A stretch of 64,000 bases of DNA from assembly GCA_014529385.2 (NCBI GenBank), contig CM043967.1:128381182-128445181 (forward strand), in the 5' to 3' direction. A program made the translations under genes and the position numbers. Position 1 is the first letter of the stretch, and every line of letters starts with the position of its first letter. Shown here one piece after another: positions 1 through 9,991 of the stretch. Below the pieces are notes generated by a model. The model ran no database searches. It saw nothing but the letters and a program-made list of their open reading frames with translations, and was not told where the DNA came from. Source of the stretch: Adiantum capillus-veneris (lineage: Eukaryota > Streptophyta > Polypodiopsida > Polypodiales > Pteridaceae).

Positions 1-260
1 CTTGTGCATTGGGAATTGTAGAGCAAGTGCAATTTATCACTTGGGACGTGGTTGCTCTTTTGGATCCAGAAAATGAAGTTCTAGAGATTTCTGTTTATCG
101 CCTTAGCTTTGAAGAATTTCAACCCTTCTTAGAGCTCATCAATAGTCTACCCTTTTGTTTTGATCAAACAAATCGAGACCTTATTGAAGCTTGGATAGCT
201 GAAGAAGAAAACCTAGAGTGGTATTTTCTCACTTCTTCATTTGCAGGCGAGTGGTTCTAG
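1..260 (+). pseudogene. Upstream ORF of element A, second F-box-like module (3' part)
   Basis: This is the end of an ORF that precedes gag, read from before the window start to a stop at 258-260. It contains the core motifs RLSFEEF and LINSLPF, which recur in the first module of the same ORF in the mirror copy (42,533-42,940 minus). A start cannot be set here because the N-terminal part is cut off; the full arrangement is described for the mirror copy. The gap to gag is about 50 bp. Function is unknown. Ogre elements also have an ORF before gag, but I see no evident similarity to a known one. Confidence 0.6.
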
Positions 261-309
261 ATCTCTATTGTATCCCTTATTGTAACTCGTGTTGTAATCT
301 TTCATAATA

Positions 310-1320
310 ATGGAGAGCCAACGCCAAATGTCTGGATATCCTCTTTTCTTTGGAGAGCCTGGAGAGGATGCAGAATTATTTTTAGCAAATTTCAAGATGT
401 CTTGCCGTATCAAGAGGATAGTAACCGATCAAGAACGTGTAGAAATGTTTGAGGTGGTCCTTAGGAAAGATGCTAGTACTTGGTTTGACTCTTTGCCTGA
501 GGAAGTTAAGGGGAATTACACAGAAGTTTTAAATCGTTTCAAGAGATACTTCTTTGATCCCCAAAACACTCAAAAACTATGGCAAGACATTGTTTCTCAT
601 AAGCAAAAAGACTTAGATGACTACTACTTGTACAAGCAAGAGTTCCTACGTCTTTGGGCTCTATGGATACGAAATGTTGCTAACCCTGGTGATGGTGCAG
701 AATTTATAAAGAAGGAGAGGTTCATAGCCGGACTCTTTCCTGACCTTAAGGTAAAAGTTGAGGCGGGTGCACCTGCTACCTTTGATGCAGCTGAAACTAG
801 GGCTGCTGAGAAATATAGGAAACTCAAGTGCTTAAGGGGGGAGGTTCCAATAGAAGGTCTTAGACCCAAAGGTAAGTCACAAGCATCAACATCGAGGGAG
901 CTTCTTGAGGTAACGCGGAAGTAATTGAGAAGTTAAACGAATCTTTAAGCAGCCTGTCAATTCACCTTGCACAAGCTGTAGGTCCAAAGGGACAAGCAAA
1001 GAAGACTGAAGAGCGAGATCCACGACTAGGAGAGTCTTGCAATGTTGGAATTGCGGAGAGTCTGGACATGGGATGTATAATTGTCCTTGGCCCGTGGGGA
1101 GCCAGGGAGGCCTAACTTGAATTACCCAGTGATGAATGCAGGTGAAGGAACTGGTCAACAACCAAGGCTTCTACAAAGGCCAAATGGACCAAGACCACCT
1201 CCACAAGGGGTAGAAGGAGTTCCACCTTTGCCAGATCCAAATGTGCATGTGGTAGAGGTGACAAATTCAAATGAGGTTGACATGGAAGCCAATGGAATTA
1301 AGCTGTGGCCGAGGAAAAGG
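310..1320 (+). pseudogene. gag of element A, copy 1 (frameshifted)
   Basis: Gag forms the virus-like particle in which the element's RNA is packaged and copied. The ORF starts at ATG 310 and runs to 924. It shows the retrotransposon gag core with ASTWFDSLP, a long helical segment, and DYYLYKQEFLRLW. The C-terminal part is in another frame and carries a perfect CX2CX4HX4C zinc knuckle (CWNCGESGHGMYNC, about 1,043-1,084), followed by a Pro-rich stretch and a Lys/Arg-rich tail. Compared with the mirror copy there are extra Gs in a run near 836 and a missing base near 915, which cause the early stop at 924. In the parent, gag and pol were probably one long frame. Confidence 0.88.
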
Positions 1321-2959
1321 TAAAGAGAAAGATAGGAGTCACATCACAGAGTGACCATGGACAAGGCAAGAAGGCAAAGGGAACCAAGGAAACCAAGAGG
1401 ACTCGACGTCGTATCAACCTCCAAGACTTCCCTCTTGGACATGGTATGGCTCCGTACAACTTGTTGGAAGACATGAGAGGTAAGGGTCCTGATATTTCAT
1501 GGCCTCAATTTCTTGCATTATGTCCACAAGTTAGGAGGGATTTAACAAGGGCACTTAGCACTAGGAGAAAGGTAAAAGAGAGTGTGCCTGTTGTAAAAAT
1601 TGCACAAGCTGAAATGAATGAGGACATTACACCGGTGCTAGACTGTTACATCAAAGGGAGATTGGTTAGGAAAGGTCTAGTGGATGGGGGTGCACAAATT
1701 TGCATCATGACAGAGGGACTCATGCAAAGACTAGGCATGCACATCCATGAGACACCTGAAATCAAAGTGAAAATGGCAAACAATAGCAAGGCTAGGTGCG
1801 TAGGAATTTGTAAAAACGTTTTTGTGGAGGCCTTTGGCATTAAGAAGGCAGTGGATTTTTATGTTATGTCGACCAAGGGAAGTGGTTATCCATTTATCCT
1901 AGGAAGACCATGGCTAATGAAAATGCGAGCTTTGCAGGATTGGGAGAGTGAGAAATTAATTTGCAGGAATGACAATCATAAGAAGGTTGTCTTTGACATG
2001 AAGGAGCAACGCCAAGAGGAGCTCCATGAAGAATCATCTCAAAGTGAGACGGAAGAAGGTTGGACCGATAGCACTTCAGAAGAAGAAAGTAGCAGCAGCA
2101 TTACTGAAGAGGAGTCTTCCATCGAAGTCATGGGGGTAAGGTTTAAGCCAAGCAACCAAGAGTGCTCTTGTCAAGGCTTGGAGGAGGTAGGTCCTCAAGA
2201 GAACGAAGGTGCTCAAGATGAAGGGATGCTGGAAGGTATGCTATCAACAACACTTACAAAGGATGAAAGAGAGGAGTTCAAATGTGTGCTAAGAAAATTT
2301 CCGAGGCTTTTTGCTAAAGACTACACCGATGTACGTGGAGTAGATGTTGTTCAACACAAGATTGAGTTGAAGCCAGAGGCCACACCTAAGGCTCAAAAGC
2401 TACGAAGGCTAGGAGTCATTAAGGAGCAGGCTCTACTCAAGGAGGTAAGAAAGCTTCTAGCAGCAGGTTTCATTTATCCAGTGGAGAATTCAGAGTGGGT
2501 CTCTCCCGTTGTTGTCACTCTAAAAAAAACGGCAAGTGGAGGGTGTGTGTGGATTATTGTCCACTTAATGAGGCAACAAAAAGAGATCACTTTCCCCTCC
2601 CATTTCAGGATGAGATACTAAATGAAGTAGCTGGTCATGAGAAGTACACTGTGTGTGATGGCTACTTGGGTTACTTTCAAATAGGTATCGCATTGGAGGA
2701 TCAATTGAAAACAACCTTTATCACTCCTTGGGGTTGTTATGCTTTTAGAGTCATGCCATTTGGTCTGACAAATGCTCCTGCAACATTCCAACGTTTCATG
2801 AATATGGTGTTTCAAGCATTCTTTGGAAAGTCAATTAGGGTGTTCATTGATGATTTCTGTATTTATAGCTCAAAATCATTGCATCTACAAAGGGTAGAAG
2901 AAGGTTTAAAGAAGCTCTACGACATGGGAGGTCAACTCAACCCGACAAGTGCCATATAG
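1305..2959 (+). pseudogene. pol of element A, copy 1: aspartic protease and reverse transcriptase
   Basis: The frame 1,305-2,621 holds the gag tail, then a retropepsin-like domain (about 1,620-1,915) with VDGGAQ at the catalytic position and FILGRPWL at its end. DGG in place of D-T/S-G is common in plant gypsy proteases. An acidic Glu/Ser-rich linker follows (about 2,010-2,200). RT begins with the VSPVVVT segment near 2,500. A one-base loss at about 2,520, relative to the mirror copy, moves RT to the frame 2,495-2,959. RT motifs include VCVDYCPLN, RVMPFGLTNAPATFQ and the catalytic FIDD (2,843-2,854), where Phe replaces the usual Tyr. The frame is lost again at about 2,941 by loss of one C. 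Confidence 0.9.
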
Positions 2960-4108
2960 GTGAGGATGAAGTAATCTTGCTTGGTCATAAAGTTTCTTAT
3001 AAAGGCATTGAGGTGGATCCTTCAAAGGCAAAGGCTCTTATTGAGCTCCCTCACCCAAGAATCTCAAAGAGGTCATATCATTCATTCAAAAAGTAGAGTA
3101 TATGTCACGCTTTATTCACTTAGCTTCGGAGTTGCTTCATCCTTTGCAAAAGTTGACACAACGAGTAGAATTTGCATGGTCTGATGAGCTTGAAGAGTAC
3201 TTTTGTAACATTAAAGCCATTTTGTCAGCTACCAACACTCATGCCTCCTTGTTGGGAGTACACATTCTTTGTTAGCTCTAGTGCTGGGAAAGAAACAATT
3301 GGTGCTGTGTTGCTACAACAAGATCCCACAATACAAGGATGCGACCCATCTACTTTGCTAGTAGGGTCATGAATGCTTTGGAGAGAGACTACACAGAAGC
3401 AGAACTCCTGATGCTTTCTCTCATGTTTGCGGTGAGAAAGTTTAGATCCTACTTGCTACCAAAACCTTTTGTAATCCTCACGCAGAGAATTTGTTCCCTT
3501 GGGTGTCATCTCAAATGAATCTTAGTACTAGGATCTCAAAGTGGATTATGGAGTTGCAAGAGTTTCAATACTCTTTCAAGGTAGAAGATAGTGTGCGTGC
3601 ACAATTGGCAGGGATTCTCACTTATAGGGTACATGAGAAGGAAATTAAGGTGCCTCAAGTAAAGACCCTACCATTGCCACCACCAAAAAGTATTCCTAAT
3701 GCTTTTACCTTGTTCTTTGATGGAGCTTTTCGTCGAGCCACAGGGAAAGCAGGGGGAGGGCTAGTATTGCTCAACCCAAGTGGAGAGGTGGTCATGAAAG
3801 AGAAGGTCAATCTACCAGGTTCAACTAGCAACAATGAAGCAGAATATGACACACTACTTCATGGTTTGAAGATGTGCATTGGCCAAGGGATAAAACGTCT
3901 CATGGTAAAGGGAGATGCACTTCTCATTGTTAAACAGATTTTAGGCATTTGGGCATGCAAGAATGAAAGCTTAAGGACAAAAGTTCATGCCATTCGTAAG
4001 ATGTTTAATCAGTTTGAAGAAGTGCAACTATATCATATTCGAGGAAACAAAATGAAGATGCCGATTTACTTGCACAACAAGCAGTTACATGTGTTGAGAG
4101 AGAAGTGA
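2960..4108 (+). pseudogene. Native RNase H plus second RNase H of element A, copy 1
   Basis: After RT, three frames in turn encode the RT thumb/connection (about 2,960-3,190), the native gypsy RNase H (about 3,200-3,480; GAVLLQQD, then ERDYTEAELLMLSLMFAVRKF in the mirror copy), and a second RNase H (about 3,700-4,060). The second domain has FFDGAFRRATG at its first catalytic Asp, SNNEAEYDTLLHGL with the Glu, and MVKGDALLIVKQ with a further Asp. A dual RNase H is known in Tat-lineage elements. The frame changes come from one-base deletions at runs such as 3,050 and 3,330. The segment 4,040-4,090 is also shifted relative to the mirror copy. Confidence 0.82.
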
Positions 4109-5386
4109 AGGTCATCATGGTGGCAGCAGCAGTCAAGCAACCGAGATACCAGGGATTGGAGTCATTGGCTCCCATTATCGGCTACATTTTGGAGGGTGAG
4201 TTTCCACAAGACTTCACGAAGGCTCAGAAGAGGAGACTCATGAAGAAGGCAAGCATGTATCTCTTCCTAGAAGGCTCCCTCTATCAAAGAGGGAGGGATC
4301 AAGTGTGCAGAAGAGTACCAACTATCGAGGAAATTCCAGCCATTCTAAAAGGTTTGCATGAAGAGGCATGTGGTGGTCATTTTGCCCAAGAATCAACTAT
4401 GAAGAAGATTTTGCTTGCGGGGTATGTTTGGCCAAGCTTGCATGTGGATGTTCAACATTGGTGTAAAAGCTGTCACAATTGTCAGATAAATGGAAATAGA
4501 AGGTTGGTGCATGGCCCGAGGCAAATAGTGCTTGCAAATGGACCTTTGAAAAGTGGGGCATTGATGCTATGGGTCCTCTGCCTAGGACAAAAAATGGTAA
4601 ACTCTACATTCTAGTGGCTGTAGACTATATGACTAGGTGGGTGGAAGCTCAAAGTGTGGCAAGAGTGAATGAGAGGACAGTTAGCAAGTTTGTGTACACT
4701 CACATTTGTTGCAGATTTGGCACACCTTTGGAGATTGTTTCTGATAATGGTCCAGGGTTTAGGAAGGGCTTGCTCACAGAAGTTTGTGAAGAACTTCCAT
4801 TCTACTCGTCATAGCAGCACCATACTACCCACAGTCAAATGGTTTGGTGGAGAAGGCTAATGGTGTCATTGCAGGAATCATTAGAAAGATGGTGCAAAAC
4901 AAGACAAAATTATGGGATGACTTCTTGGATGGTGCCTTGTGGGCATATCGAACCACATATAGGGAAGCCACGGAGTTCACACCATTTCACTTGGTCTATG
5001 GTCAAGAGGCTTTGCAGCCTATCGAGCTCAACATTCCAACAATGCGACTTCATGGCAAAGGAGCACAAGATGATGAAGAGGTATGGATGGATCGACTTCT
5101 TACGTTAGTGGAGCTTGAGTGGAAAAGGGAAGCAGCATACGAGTGCTACAAGAGGAAAGCCACACAAGCGAAAGAAACGCACGACAAGAAACTGAAGGAC
5201 AAAGGCATCAAGGAAGGAGAGCTTGTGCTAAGGTATGACAATCGACTTGACAATCGTTTTGATGCCAAGTTTGAAACTAGATGGCAAGGGCCATACATAG
5301 TCAAGAAGGCTTTCAATTCTAGTTACTATCAGCTTATGGACTTGAATGGTAAAGAGCACTCCAGGAAGGTAAACGGGTATCGCTAG
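4105..5386 (+). pseudogene. Integrase of element A, copy 1
   Basis: Integrase joins the cDNA to host DNA. The N-terminal HHCC zinc finger is visible (HEEACGGHF near 4,360, CKSCHNC near 4,460). The catalytic core has the first Asp in the segment after the frame change near 4,555 (GIDAMGP in the mirror copy), the second Asp in IVSDNGPGF near 4,735-4,760, and the Glu in GLVEKANGV near 4,845. The last frame, 4,844-5,386, ends with a Lys-rich segment and a GPYIVKKAF segment typical of integrase C-termini. At least three frameshifts separate these parts (about 4,555, 4,790 and 4,840), so this copy cannot make integrase. Confidence 0.88.
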
Positions 5387-5593
5387 AAGCCCTATTTGAG
5401 TCGCCTTCTACCAAAGGATCTACCAAAGATCTGTCCAAAGGCCGCTGTCTCATGTAAGTATTGTTACATGAAGCATGAGTGTAACTCCAGCCAAAATTTT
5501 GAGGGGCCAAACAATGAAGATCTCGTCAAGGACTCTGAAGCACTCTCTTTGGAAAATATGCTCTATGATGGTACATGAATATACCATCATCCT

Positions 5594-5603
5594 GGGGGGG
5601 GGG
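5594..5603 (+). other. Polypurine tract of element A, copy 1
   Basis: A run of ten G lies just upstream of the 3' LTR start (TGATAG at 5,608). This is where plus-strand cDNA synthesis is primed in LTR retrotransposons. The mirror copy has the matching C run at 36,700-36,709. Confidence 0.75.
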
Positions 5604-5607
5604 CTAT

Positions 5608-8272
5608 TGATAGCCGTTTTTCGGCTCTCCATAATTGCCATACTAAGTTACTCCACCCTACCAAATTCACCCAAACGCTATGGCTATCCTTGACATTTCA
5701 CTGTACATAGGCGTGTGTGAGTTAGGGGGCTTTTCCCATATCTTCTTAAAAACCCTCAGCTAGCTAGTCACTGGGCTAGGTGAGCCAAAAAAAATAAAAA
5801 AAATAAAAGTATATTATGGCCTCTTTGTGTGTAAATATTTCATTGTATATATGGCCTAAATATAGGGATTTTTTATAATTATTTTGGTATTTTATTTAAA
5901 TATTTCTACTTAGGTGTGTGTTTTATTAAACCTATGTACACCTTCTTTCATCCTCTTACACCATAATTATATTTTTTGCCAATATGTACATACTCTAACC
6001 TCATATTTTTCCTTTATACAAATCACTCCCACATTTTCACCCTCACCCTCGTGAAAACAAAAAATTGATTTCTACTCATTGGTTACTTTTATTATATTAT
6101 TTACTTGCATACCTTTTCCTCTTTCACCCAAAATAATTCAAGGAGGGACCATATCATACGATTCCAATATCTTTCCATATCCATAACTCCTCCATATTTT
6201 TTTAATTATTTTTACTCATTATTCTAACACCATGTGCTCATTGAACTAAAGTCCATGAATAGTCCATACACTAGTCCCACCATGTATATATTTCTTATTT
6301 CACCAATAATCCTCCTCCATGCATGGGTCAAGGGAAACTTGAATGCTTTGTATTATAATATGACAAAGGAGGGGCTCACTCTTGGATGCATTGTACAAAT
6401 TCAACAAAGGAGGGGGCCACTAAAAGACTTTTGCAGGCATAAAAAACAGGCTTTTTGGTGAAATTTTGGCACCTATCTCCACTCCGAATTTGGAGCGGTG
6501 GTCAAAAGAGGAAATGTAGCCCACGCTCTGAATAATCACCTCAAATTTTTTCATGATTTTTGGAGCTACCAGCGGTGAGCTATGATTTTTTGAGTGGACC
6601 CCAGTCTGCCCACTTTTCTCACAAGTAGCCCATAGTCTTCTCTCACCTCTTTCCACACTTCTACACACACACACACACACATATTTCTCTCAATCCCTCA
6701 CTCAAACCTGCACCTTCCATGGCTTCTCCCACCCTCTCCACCATTACCCTTCTCTCTCATCCCTATAGTTCTTTTATGAACCTCTACATACATACACCCT
6801 CTCCATGTCTCTCTCTATTGCTTCTATGTTACAATTTCATTTACCTCTCCTAAAATATCTAAAATTCAGCATCTTAACCATGATAACTTCTGCAAATTGA
6901 GGATTTTTCATCAACAAATCCTCTTTTCATCGTGGTGGTCAACCGTGGCGGCGGCGTAAAGAAGCGAAGAAGAAGAAGAAGACAAGCGGTCATTTTTTCC
7001 ACAATCTACACAAGGGTGAGTTCAAGCTTCTTCAAAGCTTCACCATCTCAATGATTCTCTTTTAATTCACCCCTCTTCCTTCATCAAATCAACTCACTCT
7101 ACCCATTGTAAATGTAACATTAACTTTCTAGTGATTACTAACGACTAACATACTAACACAAAATAGCATTGACCTAACCATAAAAGACACCTCACCTCAA
7201 GACATGTATAGTAACTCTCTCTCTGTCTCTCTCTCCCTCTCCCCTTCTTTAAACTTACTTTCACCTTATCTACCATCAATAATGCTTTCTTTTGAGCCCA
7301 CACCCATGACTCAAGCAGACAAAGAAGGCCCGCAATGTTTTGATATTCAAAAAAATCATAATCCTGATTTGTTAGCTTGTAAATTAAGATTTCCAATAAT
7401 CTTAATGAGGGGTCTCCAACCTATAAATAGGCCCCTCTCCTTCTTGTAAAACAACCTCCAACATCTCACATAGCACCCCAACACTCTATGCGCGAGGAGA
7501 GACTTAGGTGTAGCAACCACTTGTGAGCTTCACTCTTGGTGTGAGAGAAGCTTTCAAGCTACACATTGCAAGTGAGAGAGCGTGAGTTTCACAAATCTCA
7601 AAACCACTATTGTATATGCTCCTTTATCATCAATAAATTGAGGTTTGGTGCATTCAAAGGCGTGATTCGACGTTCAAATCTTCGTCCTTCCATTTGTGCA
7701 ATACGGTTTGGTGAATTCAAGGTGACTTGTGTATTTTGAGTTTTTATCAGTTGATCTTGATTTTAGAAAGTGTTTTAGTGTGTTTTTTCATTGCCAGTTT
7801 TGTGTCCATTGTAAGAGGGTATTGTGGTGAGAGGTCTCCCACACCCTAAGACAGTGTGTGTGTGTTTTGGCAATGTTTAGCAATCACTAAGCATTGAGTG
7901 AGTTTTATACAAGTTCTACAATAGCATCATAACGAACCATCTCCATTTGCAAGTCACAAATAAGGTATTACGCAAGATCCTTTTCTCTCTCTCTTCCCTT
8001 TGCTCTAGCTCTCTCTGGTCCAGTTTGTGTGTGTCTTGGTGTGAGGTTGTTTGTGTGTGTTGTGTGGTGCATCTTCTTGGTTGTGCCAAAATCTCTCTTG
8101 CGTCCTAGTTCACATACCATAACTAGGTGGTGCCCCTATCTTGTTTGGGTTTGGCTGTGGGTTTGTTGTTGTGTTGTGCTTGTGGTTGCCCCAGCCCCAA
8201 TGATGAGCAGCACGGGAGCCTTGAGGGGTGTTTAGAGGTCGCCTCTCTTGTTGCCCGCCCCGGACCGCCTCA
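5608..8272 (+). repeat. 3' LTR of element A, copy 1 (2,665 bp)
   Basis: The LTR starts TGATAGCCG and ends CCGCCTCA, so it has the canonical TG...CA ends. It matches the two LTRs of copy 2 (34,025-36,695 and 43,664-46,329). It contains AT-rich and pyrimidine-rich stretches, a (CA)n run near 6,662, a short GAA-rich stretch near 6,965-6,985, a TATA box at 7,421 and a (GT)-rich 3' end near 8,025-8,075. ORFs inside it look like chance. The sequence that follows (CCGCGTAAAC) is CACTA-flank DNA. Confidence 0.9.
7421..7430 (+). promoter_or_regulatory. TATA box in LTR of element A, copy 1
   Basis: The motif CTATAAATAG fits the plant TATA consensus and lies about 840 bp before the LTR end, plausible for the U3/R boundary. 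It is conserved in the other two LTRs of the family and in the related solo LTR. Confidence 0.7.
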
Positions 8273-8417
8273 CCGCGTAAACTACCGCTGTTATATTTGA
8301 CAACCAAATTTAGCGCCTAAACTTCTAAATTCTGGCTTAACCCCCCCCTCCCCCTTCAAATAGTGGTGTTTCCCTGCTCTTAATAAAAATTAAAGAATAG
8401 AATTTTCAAAGAGAGAT

Positions 8418-8472
<55 letters not shown>

Positions 8473-8648
8473 AGAGGGGGAGGGGGAGGGAGGGGGGGGA
8501 TATAAGATTACACTTGGTTCCACCTAAAATAATCACTGTCAATTGATTAACGTAATTGAACATATTCCCAAATCTAAAGAGAGGAAGAGGAGGGAGAGAG
8601 AGATGAATGGATTACACGAGACCAAAAAACTTCATAACTGCAGAATGT
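8273..8648. other. Non-coding flank between LTR A and CACTA fragment, with GA microsatellite
   Basis: This stretch holds a C-rich run (about 8,341-8,353), a long (AG)n repeat (about 8,428-8,460), GGA/GGG-rich DNA and no convincing ORF. It is the 3' untranslated/terminal side of the CACTA fragment. The motif ACCGCTGTTAT (8,290-8,300) close to the LTR end resembles motifs beyond the other LTR at 46,330-46,375. Confidence 0.6.
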
Positions 8649-9815
8649 TTATGAATCATCTTCCAAAAGATCTCTACATGAGGCATCGTCAAATTCTAAG
8701 CCCATGGTCCTAAATCAATAAAGAGAGTAACGAAATTTTCATTTGTGGATGCATTTCCTTCATCATCTTATAGTTCGTCGTCCTCCATCTCATCATCTTC
8801 ATGATCATGACAATCATCCTTGCTAATACTTGCTCTGCCGCCGGACTTGATTCATCGACCTCCTCTCCTCTGTTTCCACCTCATCCAAAGTCGGAGGTGG
8901 AAGAGGGTCAAAGATAGTGTCCACTTCATTAGTGGAAAAAATGGTTCTCCCTCAAGGTGTTATGGGGATTACGAACCATAGTTTTGGTTGGTGGATTACT
9001 AGGATATAGATGACCTATAAAATAGAATCTCAAAGTGAGTAACATTGGTATAACTAACGCTACAAGAAAATAAGAATAAAAAAGGTACATGTCACTCACT
9101 TGCTCACAATTGCACGGTAAAACTAAATTGTCATACCTCCCTGTGTCATACACACTAGAGTCCACCATGTAGAGGCCATTCTCATGTCGTCTAGACACAT
9201 TTGAAAACCACTTGCAGTCAAAGATGAAGGTATGAAAGGTTCTAAAATTAACCTTTAGTATCCTTCAATAGTTCCCCAGTACCTGGCTTCATCACTGTCT
9301 GTGTCAAAGTTGCCCATGATTCTATAGCTCGTCAATGTGGAGCGTACGAAAGTGACGGGCCCTTTGACCACATAGAGTTAAAGGAAAGGCACTAAAAATT
9401 AGAAAACTATATTAATTTATCAAATACATATTAAAGATAATCTCAAGAAATAGCGTTACAATATGGTTTAGGTATATGAGTATTATACCTTTGGTACGCA
9501 GCCTCGTGCATACTCCCATTCTTTGTAGGTGATGTCTTCTCTGCGCGCTTTTGCCTCGGTCATTCTCTCATAAATCCACTCTGCACTAATGAGATCTGGG
9601 AAACATGCAAGGTGTGATTGGGGTGCCCTCCTTCCTCCATGTGCTTGTTTCCATGCTTCCCTCTCTTGCAAACACCTTGACTTTGCCACTGTCCACAAGT
9701 CCACCCACTTGGTCATAATCTTTGCATTGAGAATACAAAAGTTACTGACCACTCGGGATAGATTCATATCCATGTTAAGTAGTTTCCCCTTTCCACTTGG
9801 AAAGCGTGAATTCAT
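8649..9815 (-). pseudogene. CACTA transposon TNP2-type transposase, C-terminal fragment (left arm)
   Basis: The minus-strand exon 9,483-9,815 is a Lys/Arg/Trp-rich segment (KWVDLWTVAKSRC, HGGRRAP, EWEYARGCVPK) like the C-terminal region of En/Spm transposon proteins. Downstream is a segment (about 9,100-9,330) with FHTFIFDCKWF and LPCNCEQV that fits the DUF4216 domain next to plant CACTA TNP2. A short intron with GT...AG ends is inferred at 9,015-9,099, then an acidic Asp/Glu-rich tail to a stop at 8,649. The transposase catalytic domain is absent, so this is a 3' fragment. Family assignment is from motif memory, not a search. Confidence 0.6.
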
Positions 9816-9991
9816 CCTTGCATATTCCTCGTCTTAGGCTGAATTACAGGGTTTTTCCAAAAAAAAAGAGTGTTCACCGGTTTTGGTGTGCATACGCTTG
9901 TATGCACCCGTATCCACCCGTATCCACCAAACATTCCTCCCTTCCTATTCATTGCACGCCCTCGTGTAAGTTTCATCTGAGGGAGTTCACA

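Larger units (their letters stand above)
1..8272 (+). mobile_element. Ty3/gypsy LTR retrotransposon A, copy 1 (5' end outside window)
   Basis: Order on the plus strand: upstream ORF (partial), gag with zinc knuckle, protease, RT, RNase H, second RNase H, integrase, polypurine tract and 3' LTR. The order PR-RT-RH-IN places it in Ty3/gypsy. The additional RNase H between the native one and integrase, plus an ORF before gag, are hallmarks of the Tat/Ogre group; assignment to that group is inference. The 5' LTR and leader lie before the window start. The pol frame is broken by several one-base indels, so this copy is not coding-competent. Its mirror copy is 34,025-46,329. Confidence 0.93.

Noticed and set aside
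7204-7449. ORFs inside the element A LTR (for example 81-83 codons near the TATA box)
   Set aside because: Low complexity from CT-rich DNA, both strands open, no domain; chance ORFs in a regulatory repeat.
9061-9080. CTACAAGAAAA near 9,060 as a CACTA terminal inverted repeat
   Set aside because: It lies inside the predicted intron of the TNP2 fragment and has no inverted partner or CACTA start.
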